Positions 32,866-42,964 of a stretch of 64,000 nucleotides of DNA are shown piece by piece. Position numbers and translations under genes: made by a program. Numbering within the stretch: position 1 is the first letter of the stretch; each line of letters starts with the position of its first letter. The stretch covers positions 52,336 through 116,335 of the forward strand of contig JAIDYR010000004.1 of assembly GCA_029057985.1 (NCBI GenBank), read 5' to 3'. The notes under the pieces are model-generated. The model saw only the letters and a program-made list of their open reading frames with translations, did no database searches and was not told the DNA's origin. Origin of the DNA: Muribaculaceae bacterium. Lineage in GTDB: Bacteria; Bacteroidota; Bacteroidia; Bacteroidales; Muribaculaceae.

Positions 32866-34203
32866 TTATTCTCCAAAGGGATCTTCTACTGCTCCCCCAT
32901 CCAGTATTACTTCGAGAGATTCTTTGTCGCCATTCTGCTGAACATTGGAATCTGTATAGGATTTATCCCATCCGCAGATCTCGACTGTGAACTTTATGGA
33001 CTCGCCGAAGATAGGTTTGTACTGGAGATCGAAGTGCAGAGTCTTTGATTCTTCATCGCCGTCTTCCCAGCCTTCGTAGTCATAACCTTCAGCTCCGGGA
33101 GCTACGAAGCCGGCACCGTTTGTGAAGTCTACTTGATAGTCGACATAGTTGCCGGCAAGCCAGGTAGTGCCCACAGGGAAGATTGCCCATGCATATTTTT
33201 CGCCATCGATAGTCTCGGTGATATTGTCTACACCCTTTTCGAACGGATAGACAACCTTATTATCATCTTTCTGCACGATCTGGATGAGCAGACCTATATA
33301 GGCCACACCCTCCTTGCAGAGGAAACGCTGATCGCTTTCTTCAGATGCGAGTTCGGAAGGAAGAGTCTGCGGAATAAGAAGGAAGCTTCCATCAGTTTCA
33401 GCACCTGACATGAGATCCGCGCTGCCGTCAATCTCTATCCCTTTCGCGAATTTATGCTCTACCGAAGCTTTCTGATCAGCATACGTCCATGTGAAATAAG
33501 AATGCATGCTGCCGTCGCCGGCAGAAGGATCATACTTGCAATCACCGGTCATAGCGATATTCCCGAAGCGGACGCCCGCTACCTTATAGGTATATTCTGA
33601 ATTATCATTCTTAGCCTTCGAAACGAAGACCTTAGAAAGAGCATGCTTGAAATAAAGATCTAAGGAAGGATATGTGTCATCACGCTGAACGCCACCTACT
33701 CCATCGATTATGATATCCTCCTGAGAATTGATATCTGAATTTACGGTGTATCCTTCGATCAGCAGATTGCCGTTATCCTCAGCGTTGGGCTGGCCCAGGC
33801 TTGCGCTAACATTAGAAAGAGTCGAGGGAGCATACGCCAAGAAGGAGACCGGAGAGAAGTCGGAAGGGAAATACATAGGCGTATCGGAACGGAAATACTG
33901 CATATCGCCGTTGGCATCACCCTCGACAGTAGAACGCTTGAATTCTACGGGAGAAGTCCACCATGCCGAAAGCTGGCCCTCTCCTTCACGCACTGCATCA
34001 AGATCTCCCTTGAGGCCGATGACCATGAATGAGTTTAGAGACTCGGAAGTTACTTCTGCGCCACGAGTAGCCTTGAAAGTACGCGCACGGAAGTTGATTG
34101 CATTGTCTGCTCCATGGTTGGCTGCCATGTCAAGGACATCCTCCTGAGAGCAAGATGCGAGTGTAGCTGCAGCTACACATAACATAAACAATGATTTCTT
34201 CAT
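32866..34203 (-). CDS. Fimbrillin family lipoprotein
   Basis: Lipobox ATLASCSQED; INFRARTFKATRG N-terminus; neighbours DUF5119 and DUF3575. Confidence 0.75.
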   Translation of the reverse strand: MKKSLFMLCVAAATLASCSQEDVLDMAANHGADNAINFRARTFKATRGAEVTSESLNSFMVIGLKGDLDAVREGEGQLSAWWTSPVEFKRSTVEGDANGDMQYFRSDTPMYFPSDFSPVSFLAYAPSTLSNVSASLGQPNAEDNGNLLIEGYTVNSDINSQEDIIIDGVGGVQRDDTYPSLDLYFKHALSKVFVSKAKNDNSEYTYKVAGVRFGNIAMTGDCKYDPSAGDGSMHSYFTWTYADQKASVEHKFAKGIEIDGSADLMSGAETDGSFLLIPQTLPSELASEESDQRFLCKEGVAYIGLLIQIVQKDDNKVVYPFEKGVDNITETIDGEKYAWAIFPVGTTWLAGNYVDYQVDFTNGAGFVAPGAEGYDYEGWEDGDEESKTLHFDLQYKPIFGESIKFTVEICGWDKSYTDSNVQQNGDKESLEVILDGGAVEDPFGE

Positions 34204-34259
34204 GTGTTTGATGTTTTGTTGGTTAATATTATGGTTTTAGTTTGATATAGTAGGCTTAT

Positions 34260-35276
34260 CTACATTCCGATAAATTCCGTATTCCCCTCCCAGTCTGCTA
34301 CTCCCGGCGACCAACCTCCGCCTCCGATCGGCTTCGGGATTACGAGAGAGTCTAAAACGACTCTCGCATCCGGAGTGGAAGAATTATGAATCTGCTCGGT
34401 CACATCATGCACCGATTGCCAAGTCTGCCCATCCGTCAGTGTAGCCGTGACGGCCAGAGTGTGGCGGGCTTCGGTAGATCTTGAAGGCTTATGTTGGACT
34501 ATATCATTTTCACCGCAATGGCCGAATGTCAGAAGCTCACCCATCAATCCTCCCGAGGGAAGGGCGTACATTTCAAAAATATGGGTGACGGTCTCTTCTC
34601 CCGTCATCCCTCTTCCGGGATGCAGCGTACCCGACATTCCTGAGATTGCTGCGGAAATCCTCATCGATTTCGAGAAATTGACGGGATTATGGATGACAAA
34701 AGTGTATCTATGGACGACGCCTTTCATCATAAATCTTACTGTTTGCAATTCTTTGCTTCCCTCAGCACTCTTTTTGATCTCAAGCAGGTCAATGGCAGAA
34801 ATCCAGATATCGTCAGGGGAATTGACGATTCTTTCGTCATCCATATTTTTCAGTCCCTGAGCTCCCATATTAAGTCCGGTCCTGAGATTCAGATCTGTAA
34901 GCCGCAATCCGAAATTCCCATATTCCTGAAATCCTACGTAGCTATGGCAATCAGTGTCATTGTTATGGCAAATTGCAGCATATCTGCCGGGAGGAAGCGA
35001 CACTCTTCCTCCGGTCGATCCTTTGAAATCAAATGCTATCGGAGGCACCTTGCCCGCTCTCCCATCCGGAAGATCCAGACGGAAGAAATAAACGGTCATA
35101 CCCTGAGGTGAAGCATCCGGATGATCGCCCCAGTCAAATATGACTTCAACCTTCTCAGGATTGACTGCTCCGGGATAGTCCAGTTCGATATGATTGCAAG
35201 CTCCTGAGAGAAGCATCTGCAAGGTCAAGACTATCAACTGAATCAAGAGTATATGTCCTTTCTTTTTCATTTTCAT
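34260..35276 (-). CDS. DUF5119-like lipoprotein
   Basis: Lipobox LLSGACNHIELDYPG; VIFDWGDHPDASPQGMTVYFF. Confidence 0.75.
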   Translation of the reverse strand: MKMKKKGHILLIQLIVLTLQMLLSGACNHIELDYPGAVNPEKVEVIFDWGDHPDASPQGMTVYFFRLDLPDGRAGKVPPIAFDFKGSTGGRVSLPPGRYAAICHNNDTDCHSYVGFQEYGNFGLRLTDLNLRTGLNMGAQGLKNMDDERIVNSPDDIWISAIDLLEIKKSAEGSKELQTVRFMMKGVVHRYTFVIHNPVNFSKSMRISAAISGMSGTLHPGRGMTGEETVTHIFEMYALPSGGLMGELLTFGHCGENDIVQHKPSRSTEARHTLAVTATLTDGQTWQSVHDVTEQIHNSSTPDARVVLDSLVIPKPIGGGGWSPGVADWEGNTEFIGM

Positions 35277-35284
35277 ACCCTTGA

Positions 35285-36055
35285 TTAATGTCTTGATTTA
35301 CTAATATTTCTATTTTCTCGCCCCAACAACCAGACGAGTGAGATCTCAGCCTTTGCAGGCCCGATCCAACTCTGCCTTACTGTAGATTGCCAAGCATGGC
35401 TCTCCCCTTGTGCCTCATACTTCTCCATCTTGCCCCCAATCCAACCTATTCCTATCGAGAAATCCATATTCAGGCGTGATGTCAGGGGGAGAGAATAGCC
35501 ATACTCCACTCCGGCATTGATCCAGGCTCTATTCCAAAGATTCTCACCGGGCAGACCTCCTAAATATCCTTTATGTCCAAACTCGAAACAGAAGGTAAAC
35601 ATTCCGGCATATAGACCGATATGATGTCCTGTAAGTGGTTTTAATCGCGATTTATTACCAAACCACCATCTTCCTTCTACTTCGCCGCCATAAATTCGCC
35701 AAAGCCTATGTCGGCTTTCTCGGCTCCACCAGGCATACATCCATCCGGCCGAAACCGAGAATCCCTTCCCCACATAAAATTCAACACCGATATTAGGTAC
35801 TGCCAATGCATCATAGAGCAAATTGGTCTTAATATCGAAATAAAGAGATTTTGTCGGATTATTTTCGAGAGAATTTGCGCAGACAAGACTCCCGGAAGAA
35901 TTTTCGTCACATATTTCATGCGCGACAGCCCTCTGCACACCTATCGACATGCAGAGAAAAACTATCCCTATAGTCCATGCAACAGACTTCAGAATATGAC
36001 AAATATGGCAGATTCGCAGGCTCTGCATATTCTTCCAATCGATGAAAAAATTCAC
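35285..36055 (-). CDS. DUF3575-like outer-membrane protein (start may be 36028)
   Basis: KSLYFDIKTNLLYDALAVPNIGVEFYVGKGFSVSAGWMYAWWS. Confidence 0.78.
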   Translation of the reverse strand: MNFFIDWKNMQSLRICHICHILKSVAWTIGIVFLCMSIGVQRAVAHEICDENSSGSLVCANSLENNPTKSLYFDIKTNLLYDALAVPNIGVEFYVGKGFSVSAGWMYAWWSRESRHRLWRIYGGEVEGRWWFGNKSRLKPLTGHHIGLYAGMFTFCFEFGHKGYLGGLPGENLWNRAWINAGVEYGYSLPLTSRLNMDFSIGIGWIGGKMEKYEAQGESHAWQSTVRQSWIGPAKAEISLVWLLGRENRNISKSRH

Positions 36056-36306
36056 AATCCTCCGCCATCCGGCGAAGGGTTAAAACAAAAAAAGAGATAG
36101 CCAAAAAATCGGGAAGAGATGTTTAACGGCTATTATCAGCTGACTTTATGGAGAGTGGAGAGGCGGTTGTGGAGTGTGGAGAGATAGGCATGAGGATTTT
36201 AAAATTATGAGTAAGAGAAGAGTGGTGATGAGTGTAATAAATACGTTTTTCTGTAAGATCCGTGGATATCTATCCGGAGAGGCTTACTATATTTAGGAGT
36301 GGCTTG

Positions 36307-37524
36307 CTATTTATAGGAAGAGGCAACTTCGAAGACACGTTCGTATATGCGGCGATCGGATTCCGTAAGTTGAATATTCCTGCGTCCCATTACTCGCTCA
36401 GCTATCTGATAAAATTTCTTCAGCGACACATCAGTCATGCCGCTGACCGGTGAACCCTCAAGGAAGCTGGGAATGAAGACGCGGGGGAAGCCCGCTCCGT
36501 GAATATTGACTCCCACTCCTATTACGGTAGCCGTATTAAACATGCAATTTATTCCCGCCTTACTGTGATCGGCCATAATAAGACCACAGAACTGAAGGTC
36601 GGTACGCATGAAAGTATGCTTGGGGTAATTCCAGATACGTATCTTTGAGTAGTCGTTCTTAAGATTGGAGGCGTTGACCCCCGCTCCCAAATTACACCAC
36701 TCCCCTACTACGGCATTTCCAAGATAGCCATCATGAGCTTTATTGGAATAACCGAATATTACGGTATTCTGCACCTCTCCGCCTATCTTACAATATGGTC
36801 CGAAGGTAGTAGCGCCGTAAATCTTGGCGCCCATCTTTATCTGCGCGTTATTACACAAGGCCAAAGGACCGCGCAGACATGAGCCTTCCATTACGGTAGC
36901 ATCCTTACCGATATAAATCGGACCATCCTTTACATTCAGTATAGCGCCTTCGACAGAAGCGCCCTCCTCAAGGAATATCTGCTGACGTCCGTCTTGCCCT
37001 ATCGGCGCGCCGATGACGCGGTTACTTTCAGAAAGCCACCTGGAAGTGCGGCCTTTGGTCATTCTATAGAAATCTGATATTAGAGCGCGCGCATTGTTAA
37101 GGAAAATATCGAAGACATATCGGATGATTACTCCCGAGCCTTCCGGCAACGACCATACTTTAGCGAATCGCTCTTCATCAAGCTGAGCTTCAGAACCTCT
37201 GAAGGCTACGATATCGCCATCGAGTCTGTAAGCCTCGCCGGGTTGAAGAGCAGCAATTTTTTCAGCAATTCCCTCCTCGGGAAGAAGATTGCCGGCAACG
37301 AAGTAGAGATCAGAATCATCAGCAGGACAAGTGCCGAATTTTTCCCTCTGGAACTCCACAGGCCGATAGCAATACTCGCCCGGGAGGATCTCCTCCCAGA
37401 CCTCTCGGAGTTTGCGAATACCTATACGGAAATCCGCTACAGGACGGGTATACGACATCGGCAACAGGTCGGCGTGCGACTGATCAGTGTCAAAAAGTAC
37501 TATATGTCGATTAATCCTATTCAC
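36307..37524 (-). CDS. GlmU-family putative sugar nucleotidyltransferase / hexapeptide acyltransferase
   Basis: IVLFDTDQSHADLLPMSYTRPVADFRIGI; hexapeptide region IGKDATVMEGSCLRGPLALCNNAQIKMGAKIYG. Confidence 0.85.
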   Translation of the reverse strand: MNRINRHIVLFDTDQSHADLLPMSYTRPVADFRIGIRKLREVWEEILPGEYCYRPVEFQREKFGTCPADDSDLYFVAGNLLPEEGIAEKIAALQPGEAYRLDGDIVAFRGSEAQLDEERFAKVWSLPEGSGVIIRYVFDIFLNNARALISDFYRMTKGRTSRWLSESNRVIGAPIGQDGRQQIFLEEGASVEGAILNVKDGPIYIGKDATVMEGSCLRGPLALCNNAQIKMGAKIYGATTFGPYCKIGGEVQNTVIFGYSNKAHDGYLGNAVVGEWCNLGAGVNASNLKNDYSKIRIWNYPKHTFMRTDLQFCGLIMADHSKAGINCMFNTATVIGVGVNIHGAGFPRVFIPSFLEGSPVSGMTDVSLKKFYQIAERVMGRRNIQLTESDRRIYERVFEVASSYK

Positions 37525-37765
37525 AATTGAAGAAATGAGTTATCTTATCAGATTTCAATTCTAAGATTATATTGAGCTTACTCAAATTTTTAGATTGAAA
37601 TGCAAATTTACAAATTTTTTGGGAATATTTTAGGTAGAAGATGATTTTTCATAATTTTTTTGAATTCTGTTGGTGAACCCTATTTTATTTTTGGTGATTA
37701 TTTTGAGTTAAAGATGGTTTTTCCGTAATATTTTTGTATATTCGCGATTGAAATCTTAATCCGAT

Positions 37766-37979
37766 ATGAAATATCCCGTTGGAATACAATCTTTCCCTAA
37801 ACTCAGGGAAGAAGGTTTTGCATATGTCGACAAGACCGGATATATAGTATCTTTTAGACCGCGATTATGCCGGGCGTTTCGCGATGGATTCGCGCCAACT
37901 CTACCTTATCGGAGCTAATTTCTCCGACACTCTGAACGAAGATACTCCGTTAAAGTGGCAGATAATAAAAGTTGATTGA
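37766..37979 (+). pseudogene. Relic of an AAA-ATPase-like / PD-(D/E)XK nuclease gene (PF09820/PF08011-type) with the middle deleted
   Basis: Hand translation: frame 1 MKYPVGIQSFPKLREEGFAYVDKTGYIV; a second frame gives DYAGRFAMDSRQLYLIGANFSDTLNEDTPLKWQIIKVD*. Confidence 0.75.
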
Positions 37980-38036
37980 TTTCATCCGTTATCTAATCAC
38001 TATAAGATATCAAAATTTAATATTATAAAATCCTTT

Positions 38037-39833
38037 ATGGAAAAGAAGAATCTAACCTACCTCGCCAATCTGCGCGAGGCAATGAAAAAACACAATATCG
38101 ATGTCTGCATCATTACAGGCACAGACCCCCATCAGTCTGAAATCCCGCCCCATCACTGGCGCGGCCGCGAATGGCTGACTGGATTCGAATCCTCCAACGG
38201 CACCAACGGCACAGCCGTCATCACATCAGATGACGCTCTTTGCTGGACCGATTCCCGCTATTTCCTGCAGGCCGAAGATCAGCTTCAGGGCACCGGGTTC
38301 CGCATGATGAAGGAAGACGGGCCGGAGGCCGTAGACCTCATAGATTGGGTCACGGAGCATACGAATAAAGGCCAGACAGTAGGCATCGACGGAATGACAT
38401 TCTCTATTTCCTTCGCCCAGCGCCTGCAGCAGGAACTCAACGACAATGGAGTAAACCTCAACACTGACTTCCCGCAATTTGACTATATCTATCCCGATCG
38501 ACCGGAGCGCCCCAAAAACAAACTCTTCGTCCATGATGAGAAGATTGTCGGCGAGACCGTCGACAGCAAAGTAGCCCGCATCCTTGAAGCCGTAAAATCA
38601 GAACTCGCCAACGCCGTGATGATCTCCGCCCTCGATGATATCGCCTGGGCCACCAACCTGCGCACAGCAGGCGACATCACCTACTCCCCAATCTTCGTCA
38701 GCTATCTCTATCTCGCCGATGATAAGAGAGTACTCTTCGTTGACGCCGACAAATTGACTCCGGCCGTAGAAGAGCACCTCAAGAAATATAATATCGAGGT
38801 TCAGCCTTACGATGATGTGCTTAAATTCGTAAGCGAATTGCCTAAATCGACACGCCTGCTTATCGACCCGGAGAAGACTTCCCGCGGTCTCTACGACCAT
38901 CTTGGCTGCACTCCCGTATTCGGCGGGTCGGCAGTGGCCAAACTTAAGAGCGTCAAGAATCAGACAATGCTCAAAAACCTCGCTACTGCCATGGAAAAGG
39001 ACGGCGTCGCACTGACCAAGTTCTTCATGATGATCGAAAAAGAATATCCTACCGGGACTCTGACGGAGGTAGAACTCGGGAAGCGCCTGCGCGCTCTGCG
39101 TCTGGCCGACGAATCCTGCGTCGACGAATCTTTTGCTGCAATCGTCGGTTGGAACGGCCACGGAGCAATCGTCCACTACGAAGCGACTCCCGAGACTGAT
39201 GTCGCTATCAAGGGTCAAGGTCTGCTGCTCGTAGACAGTGGCGGCCAATATACTTTCGGCACTACCGATATTACCCGCACCATCGCGCTCGGGGGCGCTA
39301 CCGATGAACAGCGCCATGATTTCACACTGGTCATGAAGGGGCACATCGCGCTTGCACGCGCCATATTCCCCGAAGGAACGACCGGGCATCAGCTCGACGT
39401 CCTCGCGCGCCAATTTCTCTGGGCCGAAGGCAAGGCCTACTATCACGGCACAGGCCACGGCGTAGGATTCTTCATCAACTGCCACGAAGGGCCGCAGAAT
39501 ATCCGACTCAATGCCAATCCTACTCCTCTTGAGCCGGGAATGATCACGAGCAACGAACCCGGACTCTATCTGACCGACAAATATGGTATCCGATGCGAGA
39601 ATCTGATTGTTACAGAGCCTCATGCCACTACTGAATTCGGCAACTTCTATGACTTCAAGGTCATGACTCTCTTCCCCTTCGACCGCACTCTCTTCCAGAC
39701 TGAAATCATGACCGATGAGGAACTTCAATGGCTTAATGACTATCACGCTATGGTAGCATCGCGTCTCTGTCCGCTACTCTCTGCCGAGGAAGCCGAATGG
39801 ATGAAATCCAAGTGCGCTCCTCTCACCAGATAA
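38037..39833 (+). CDS. pepP: Aminopeptidase P family (Xaa-Pro) peptidase
   Basis: M24B: YHGTGHGVGFFINCHEGPQNI, LLVDSGGQYTFGTTDITRTIALG. Confidence 0.93.
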   Translation: MEKKNLTYLANLREAMKKHNIDVCIITGTDPHQSEIPPHHWRGREWLTGFESSNGTNGTAVITSDDALCWTDSRYFLQAEDQLQGTGFRMMKEDGPEAVDLIDWVTEHTNKGQTVGIDGMTFSISFAQRLQQELNDNGVNLNTDFPQFDYIYPDRPERPKNKLFVHDEKIVGETVDSKVARILEAVKSELANAVMISALDDIAWATNLRTAGDITYSPIFVSYLYLADDKRVLFVDADKLTPAVEEHLKKYNIEVQPYDDVLKFVSELPKSTRLLIDPEKTSRGLYDHLGCTPVFGGSAVAKLKSVKNQTMLKNLATAMEKDGVALTKFFMMIEKEYPTGTLTEVELGKRLRALRLADESCVDESFAAIVGWNGHGAIVHYEATPETDVAIKGQGLLLVDSGGQYTFGTTDITRTIALGGATDEQRHDFTLVMKGHIALARAIFPEGTTGHQLDVLARQFLWAEGKAYYHGTGHGVGFFINCHEGPQNIRLNANPTPLEPGMITSNEPGLYLTDKYGIRCENLIVTEPHATTEFGNFYDFKVMTLFPFDRTLFQTEIMTDEELQWLNDYHAMVASRLCPLLSAEEAEWMKSKCAPLTR

Positions 39834-39887
39834 TCATAGTTAATAGTTAACAATTAATAGATAATAATTGCTTTCGACAGAATAACC

Positions 39888-40472
39888 ATGGCAATCATTC
39901 AATCCGTCAGAGGATTTACCCCCGAAATAGGCCCGGGCACTTTCCTGGCCGCCAACGCCGTAGTAGTCGGCGACGTCACTATGGGCCGGGACTGCTCGGT
40001 CTGGTTCTCGACAGTGCTACGCGGCGACGTTAATACAATCACTATCGGCGATCGCGTAAACATCCAGGATGGCAGCGTCCTGCATACTCTCTACGAGAAA
40101 TCTACGATCGAGATAGGCAATGACGTATCAATAGGTCATAATGTCACTATCCACGGAGCCAAGATCCACGATTACGCACTCATCGGAATGGGCGCCGTAG
40201 TCATGGACGACGCTGAAGTCGGTGAAGGCGCTCTTGTTGCCGCAGGATCCGTAGTGCTGAGCCGCACCAAGATCGGACCGCATGAACTTTGGGGCGGCGC
40301 TCCCGCTAAGTTCATCAAAATGGTAGAGCCTGAAAAAGCCAAGGAGATGAACGTCAAGATAGCCAAAAACTATCTGATGTACTCCCGCTGGTACGAGACA
40401 GGCGAAGAGGCTGCCATGAATCAGCGACTCCCGGAACTCGAAGAAGCAATGGATTCCGAAAATCCACAGTAA
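39888..40472 (+). CDS. Gamma carbonic anhydrase family hexapeptide protein
   Basis: VWFSTVLRGDVNTITIGDRVNIQDGSVLH, VSIGHNVTIHGAKIHDYALIGMGAVV. Confidence 0.9.
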   Translation: MAIIQSVRGFTPEIGPGTFLAANAVVVGDVTMGRDCSVWFSTVLRGDVNTITIGDRVNIQDGSVLHTLYEKSTIEIGNDVSIGHNVTIHGAKIHDYALIGMGAVVMDDAEVGEGALVAAGSVVLSRTKIGPHELWGGAPAKFIKMVEPEKAKEMNVKIAKNYLMYSRWYETGEEAAMNQRLPELEEAMDSENPQ

Positions 40473-40537
40473 GAAGCCGCTTTCGCCTCGGAGATCCCTG
40501 TCGAAAAGGCCAATAAACCTGCAAATTGACAAAAATG

Positions 40538-40583
40538 AATGTTTCAATCAAATTTTTTCGTAAAAAAATTTGGTTGAAACATT
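40538..40583. repeat. Long inverted repeat overlapping the rpsU promoter
   Basis: AATGTTTCAATCAAATTTTTT / AAAAAAATTTGGTTGAAACATT. Confidence 0.85.
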
Positions 40584-40600
40584 TGAATTATATAATTTTG
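40569..40600 (+). promoter_or_regulatory. Promoter of rpsU
   Basis: TTTG-N20-TAATTTTG. Confidence 0.7.
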
Positions 40601-40724
40601 CATCCGCATTGTAGACCGGCCTTTGCGGGGAAGGGGAAAAAAGTTTCCTTACTCAGACATGGGAGTGCAGAGCCAACCGAAATGCGCAAACTATAAAAGC
40701 ATAAAATCAAAGTAAAAAAGAAAA

Positions 40725-40919
40725 ATGATAATCGTACAACTCAAAGAAGGGGAAAACATCGAGAGAGCCCTCAAGAAATTCAAACGTAAATTTGAAAAGA
40801 CCGGTATTGTAAAAGAACTCCGCCGTCGCCAGGCATTCGAAAAGCCCAGCGTTGCAAACCGCAAGAAAATGATGAAGGCTGTCTACGTTCAGCAGCTTCG
40901 TCAGGAGGCAGAGCAATAA
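40725..40919 (+). CDS. rpsU: 30S ribosomal protein S21
   Basis: MIIVQLKEGENIERALKKFKRKFEKTGIVKELRRRQ. Confidence 0.97.
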   Translation: MIIVQLKEGENIERALKKFKRKFEKTGIVKELRRRQAFEKPSVANRKKMMKAVYVQQLRQEAEQ

Positions 40920-41040
40920 TAGGCTCCTCGCCGTCCCGGCGATAAATCAATTTTTCTAAGCCATATCACATCCGGTGCAGATCCTCCGTCACACCGACGG
41001 AGTTTCCGCGCCGGATGATTGTTTCTATATGGATGATTGA

Positions 41041-42009
41041 ATGGTATCTATGACGGAATTCATCAACTATCTGAAGTACGAACTCGCCAGATCTCCCCTC
41101 ACCGTAGAAGCCTACGAGCGCGACCTGACGCAGTTTATCAAATTCTGTGTCGGCCCTGACACGTCGAATTTCGACCCGCTTCGGATCGACGCCCGACTCA
41201 TACGCCGATGGATAGCATCTCTTTCCGAAGCCGGCAACTCTCCGGCCTCGCTCCGACGTAAGACCCAGAGTCTGCGAACCTACTTCAAATTTCTTTGCCG
41301 TCGGGATCAGCTTAAAACCAATCCGGCCGACGACATCATTCTTGCAAAACTCCCCAAGCCGCTGCCTGATTTTGTAGCCGACGCCGATCTGCGCCGGCTG
41401 ATAAATTCTGCGTCATCCGATAACGCGGGAACTTCCCGATCTCAATCATCTGAAATATCCGATTCAGAGCGTCGGCTTTCCGAGCGCCAATCCTTCGAAG
41501 CTGTCCGCGATCATATCATTCTCCATCTGCTCTATGCGACGGGGATGCGCCGCTCCGAGATTCTCTCTCTGACCGACTCCCATGTCGACTTCTCCCTCCG
41601 GCAGATAAAAATTATCGGGAAAGGACGAAAGGAACGCATCATCCCTATCGCTGACGAGCTTATCTCCGATCTCCGGCGATGGCAGACTATTCGCGACGCT
41701 ACATTCCCTGACCTTCCATCTCCGCGGCCGATAATAGCCACTCGCCACGGAGCCATGTCGGCCTCCAATCTCGAGCTCATCATAAAGCGCCTGCTAAAAA
41801 ATGAAAACGCAGGACGCAAATCCCCTCATACGCTACGCCACTCCTTCGCGACCTCCATGCTCAACGGTGGCGCCGACTTGAATGCCGTGCGCGCAATATT
41901 AGGCCACTCCTCGCTGTCAACAACCCAGATCTACACTCATCTCCAATTTTCCGACCTCAAGGATATCTATTATCGCGCTCACCCGCGCGGTAAAAAAAAT
42001 CCTGATTGA
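41041..42009 (+). CDS. xerC: Tyrosine recombinase, XerC-like
   Basis: Catalytic motifs ATGMRRSEI, HTLRHSFATSMLNGGADLNAVRAILGHSSLSTTQIYTH. Confidence 0.92.
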   Translation: MVSMTEFINYLKYELARSPLTVEAYERDLTQFIKFCVGPDTSNFDPLRIDARLIRRWIASLSEAGNSPASLRRKTQSLRTYFKFLCRRDQLKTNPADDIILAKLPKPLPDFVADADLRRLINSASSDNAGTSRSQSSEISDSERRLSERQSFEAVRDHIILHLLYATGMRRSEILSLTDSHVDFSLRQIKIIGKGRKERIIPIADELISDLRRWQTIRDATFPDLPSPRPIIATRHGAMSASNLELIIKRLLKNENAGRKSPHTLRHSFATSMLNGGADLNAVRAILGHSSLSTTQIYTHLQFSDLKDIYYRAHPRGKKNPD

Positions 42010-42190
42010 CGAACTCTATTACAAAGATTTTTGTTACCTTTGTAAAATCCCCTCGAAACTCTCATTTCCTCGACCGCATGCTTTTTTTCGCCGATAGCCA
42101 GATGGCTGTCCGCGTATTCGGAAAGCATCATCTCAGCGAAGCGATTCCTCTCAGGGAATCCCGATGTCTAACCTTCTAATCTCTACAACT

Positions 42191-42484
42191 ATGGTAGCAA
42201 AAATTAATGCAGTACACTTCGAAATCTCTGAACGCCTCGAGAGTTTCATCCATAAGAAAGTCGACAAACTTTTCCGTCGTTATGACTTCATTTCAGAGAC
42301 TGAAGTGACTCTGAAGGTCGTAAAGCCCGAGACATCCCTCAATAAGGAGGCTCAGATCAAGCTCCACGTTCCCGGCGCATCCGAAGTATTCGCATCCAAG
42401 ACCTGCGACACATTTGAAGAAGCCGTAGATCTCTGCATCGAAGCTCTCGAACGCCAGCTCGAAAAAATCAAAGAAAAGAAATAA
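42191..42484 (+). CDS. hpf: Ribosome hibernation-promoting factor
   Basis: MVAKINAVHFEISERLESFIHKKVDKLFRRYDFI...DLCIEALERQLEKIKEKK. Confidence 0.9.
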   Translation: MVAKINAVHFEISERLESFIHKKVDKLFRRYDFISETEVTLKVVKPETSLNKEAQIKLHVPGASEVFASKTCDTFEEAVDLCIEALERQLEKIKEKK

Positions 42485-42502
42485 GCGCAGACTCCGACCA
42501 TA

Positions 42503-42964
42503 ATGAGTCCGCTTGACAACGTTAGAATATTGGAATTCCCCGGGGTGGCTGATCCAGCCCGGGGAGTTCTTACAGTGGCCGAACATATCCACTTCGACCG
42601 CACGCTCCCCTCGGGAGTAGCTGAGACTTATCTCTTCCCCATCAACAGGGTATTTTATATCCATGGAATCCCGCCCGGTGGAAGACGCGGAGGCCACGCT
42701 CATAAATCCAATTGCGAAATTCTCATATGCATCAACGGAGCGTTTGACCTTACTCTATCAGATGGATTTCGCCAACAGACATATCATCTCAATGACCCGA
42801 CCAAGGGTATTGTGATTCCTCCCGACGCATGGACCCGGATGGAGAATTTCAGTCCTGATACCATCCTGATGGTTCTCTGCTCGGAAGAATACTCCGAAGA
42901 AGGATACATTCATGACTTCTCAGCTTATAAGACCTACATCTCACAGCATTATGGACTTTCTTAA
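42503..42964 (+). CDS. FdtA/QdtA-type cupin, sugar 3,4-ketoisomerase
   Basis: INRVFYIHGIPPGGRRGGHAHKSNCEILICINGAF. Confidence 0.85.
   Translation: MSPLDNVRILEFPGVADPARGVLTVAEHIHFDRTLPSGVAETYLFPINRVFYIHGIPPGGRRGGHAHKSNCEILICINGAFDLTLSDGFRQQTYHLNDPTKGIVIPPDAWTRMENFSPDTILMVLCSEEYSEEGYIHDFSAYKTYISQHYGLS

Noticed and set aside
38598-39746. 382-aa minus-strand ORF
   Set aside because: Antisense to the well-supported pepP gene.
41041-42009. Integrase of a mobile element
   Set aside because: Position between rpsU and hpf and the sequence fit a housekeeping XerC; no att sites or cargo seen.
42164-42190. Longer N-terminus for hpf
   Set aside because: MVAKINAVHF at 42191 is the conserved start; the extension is not typical.
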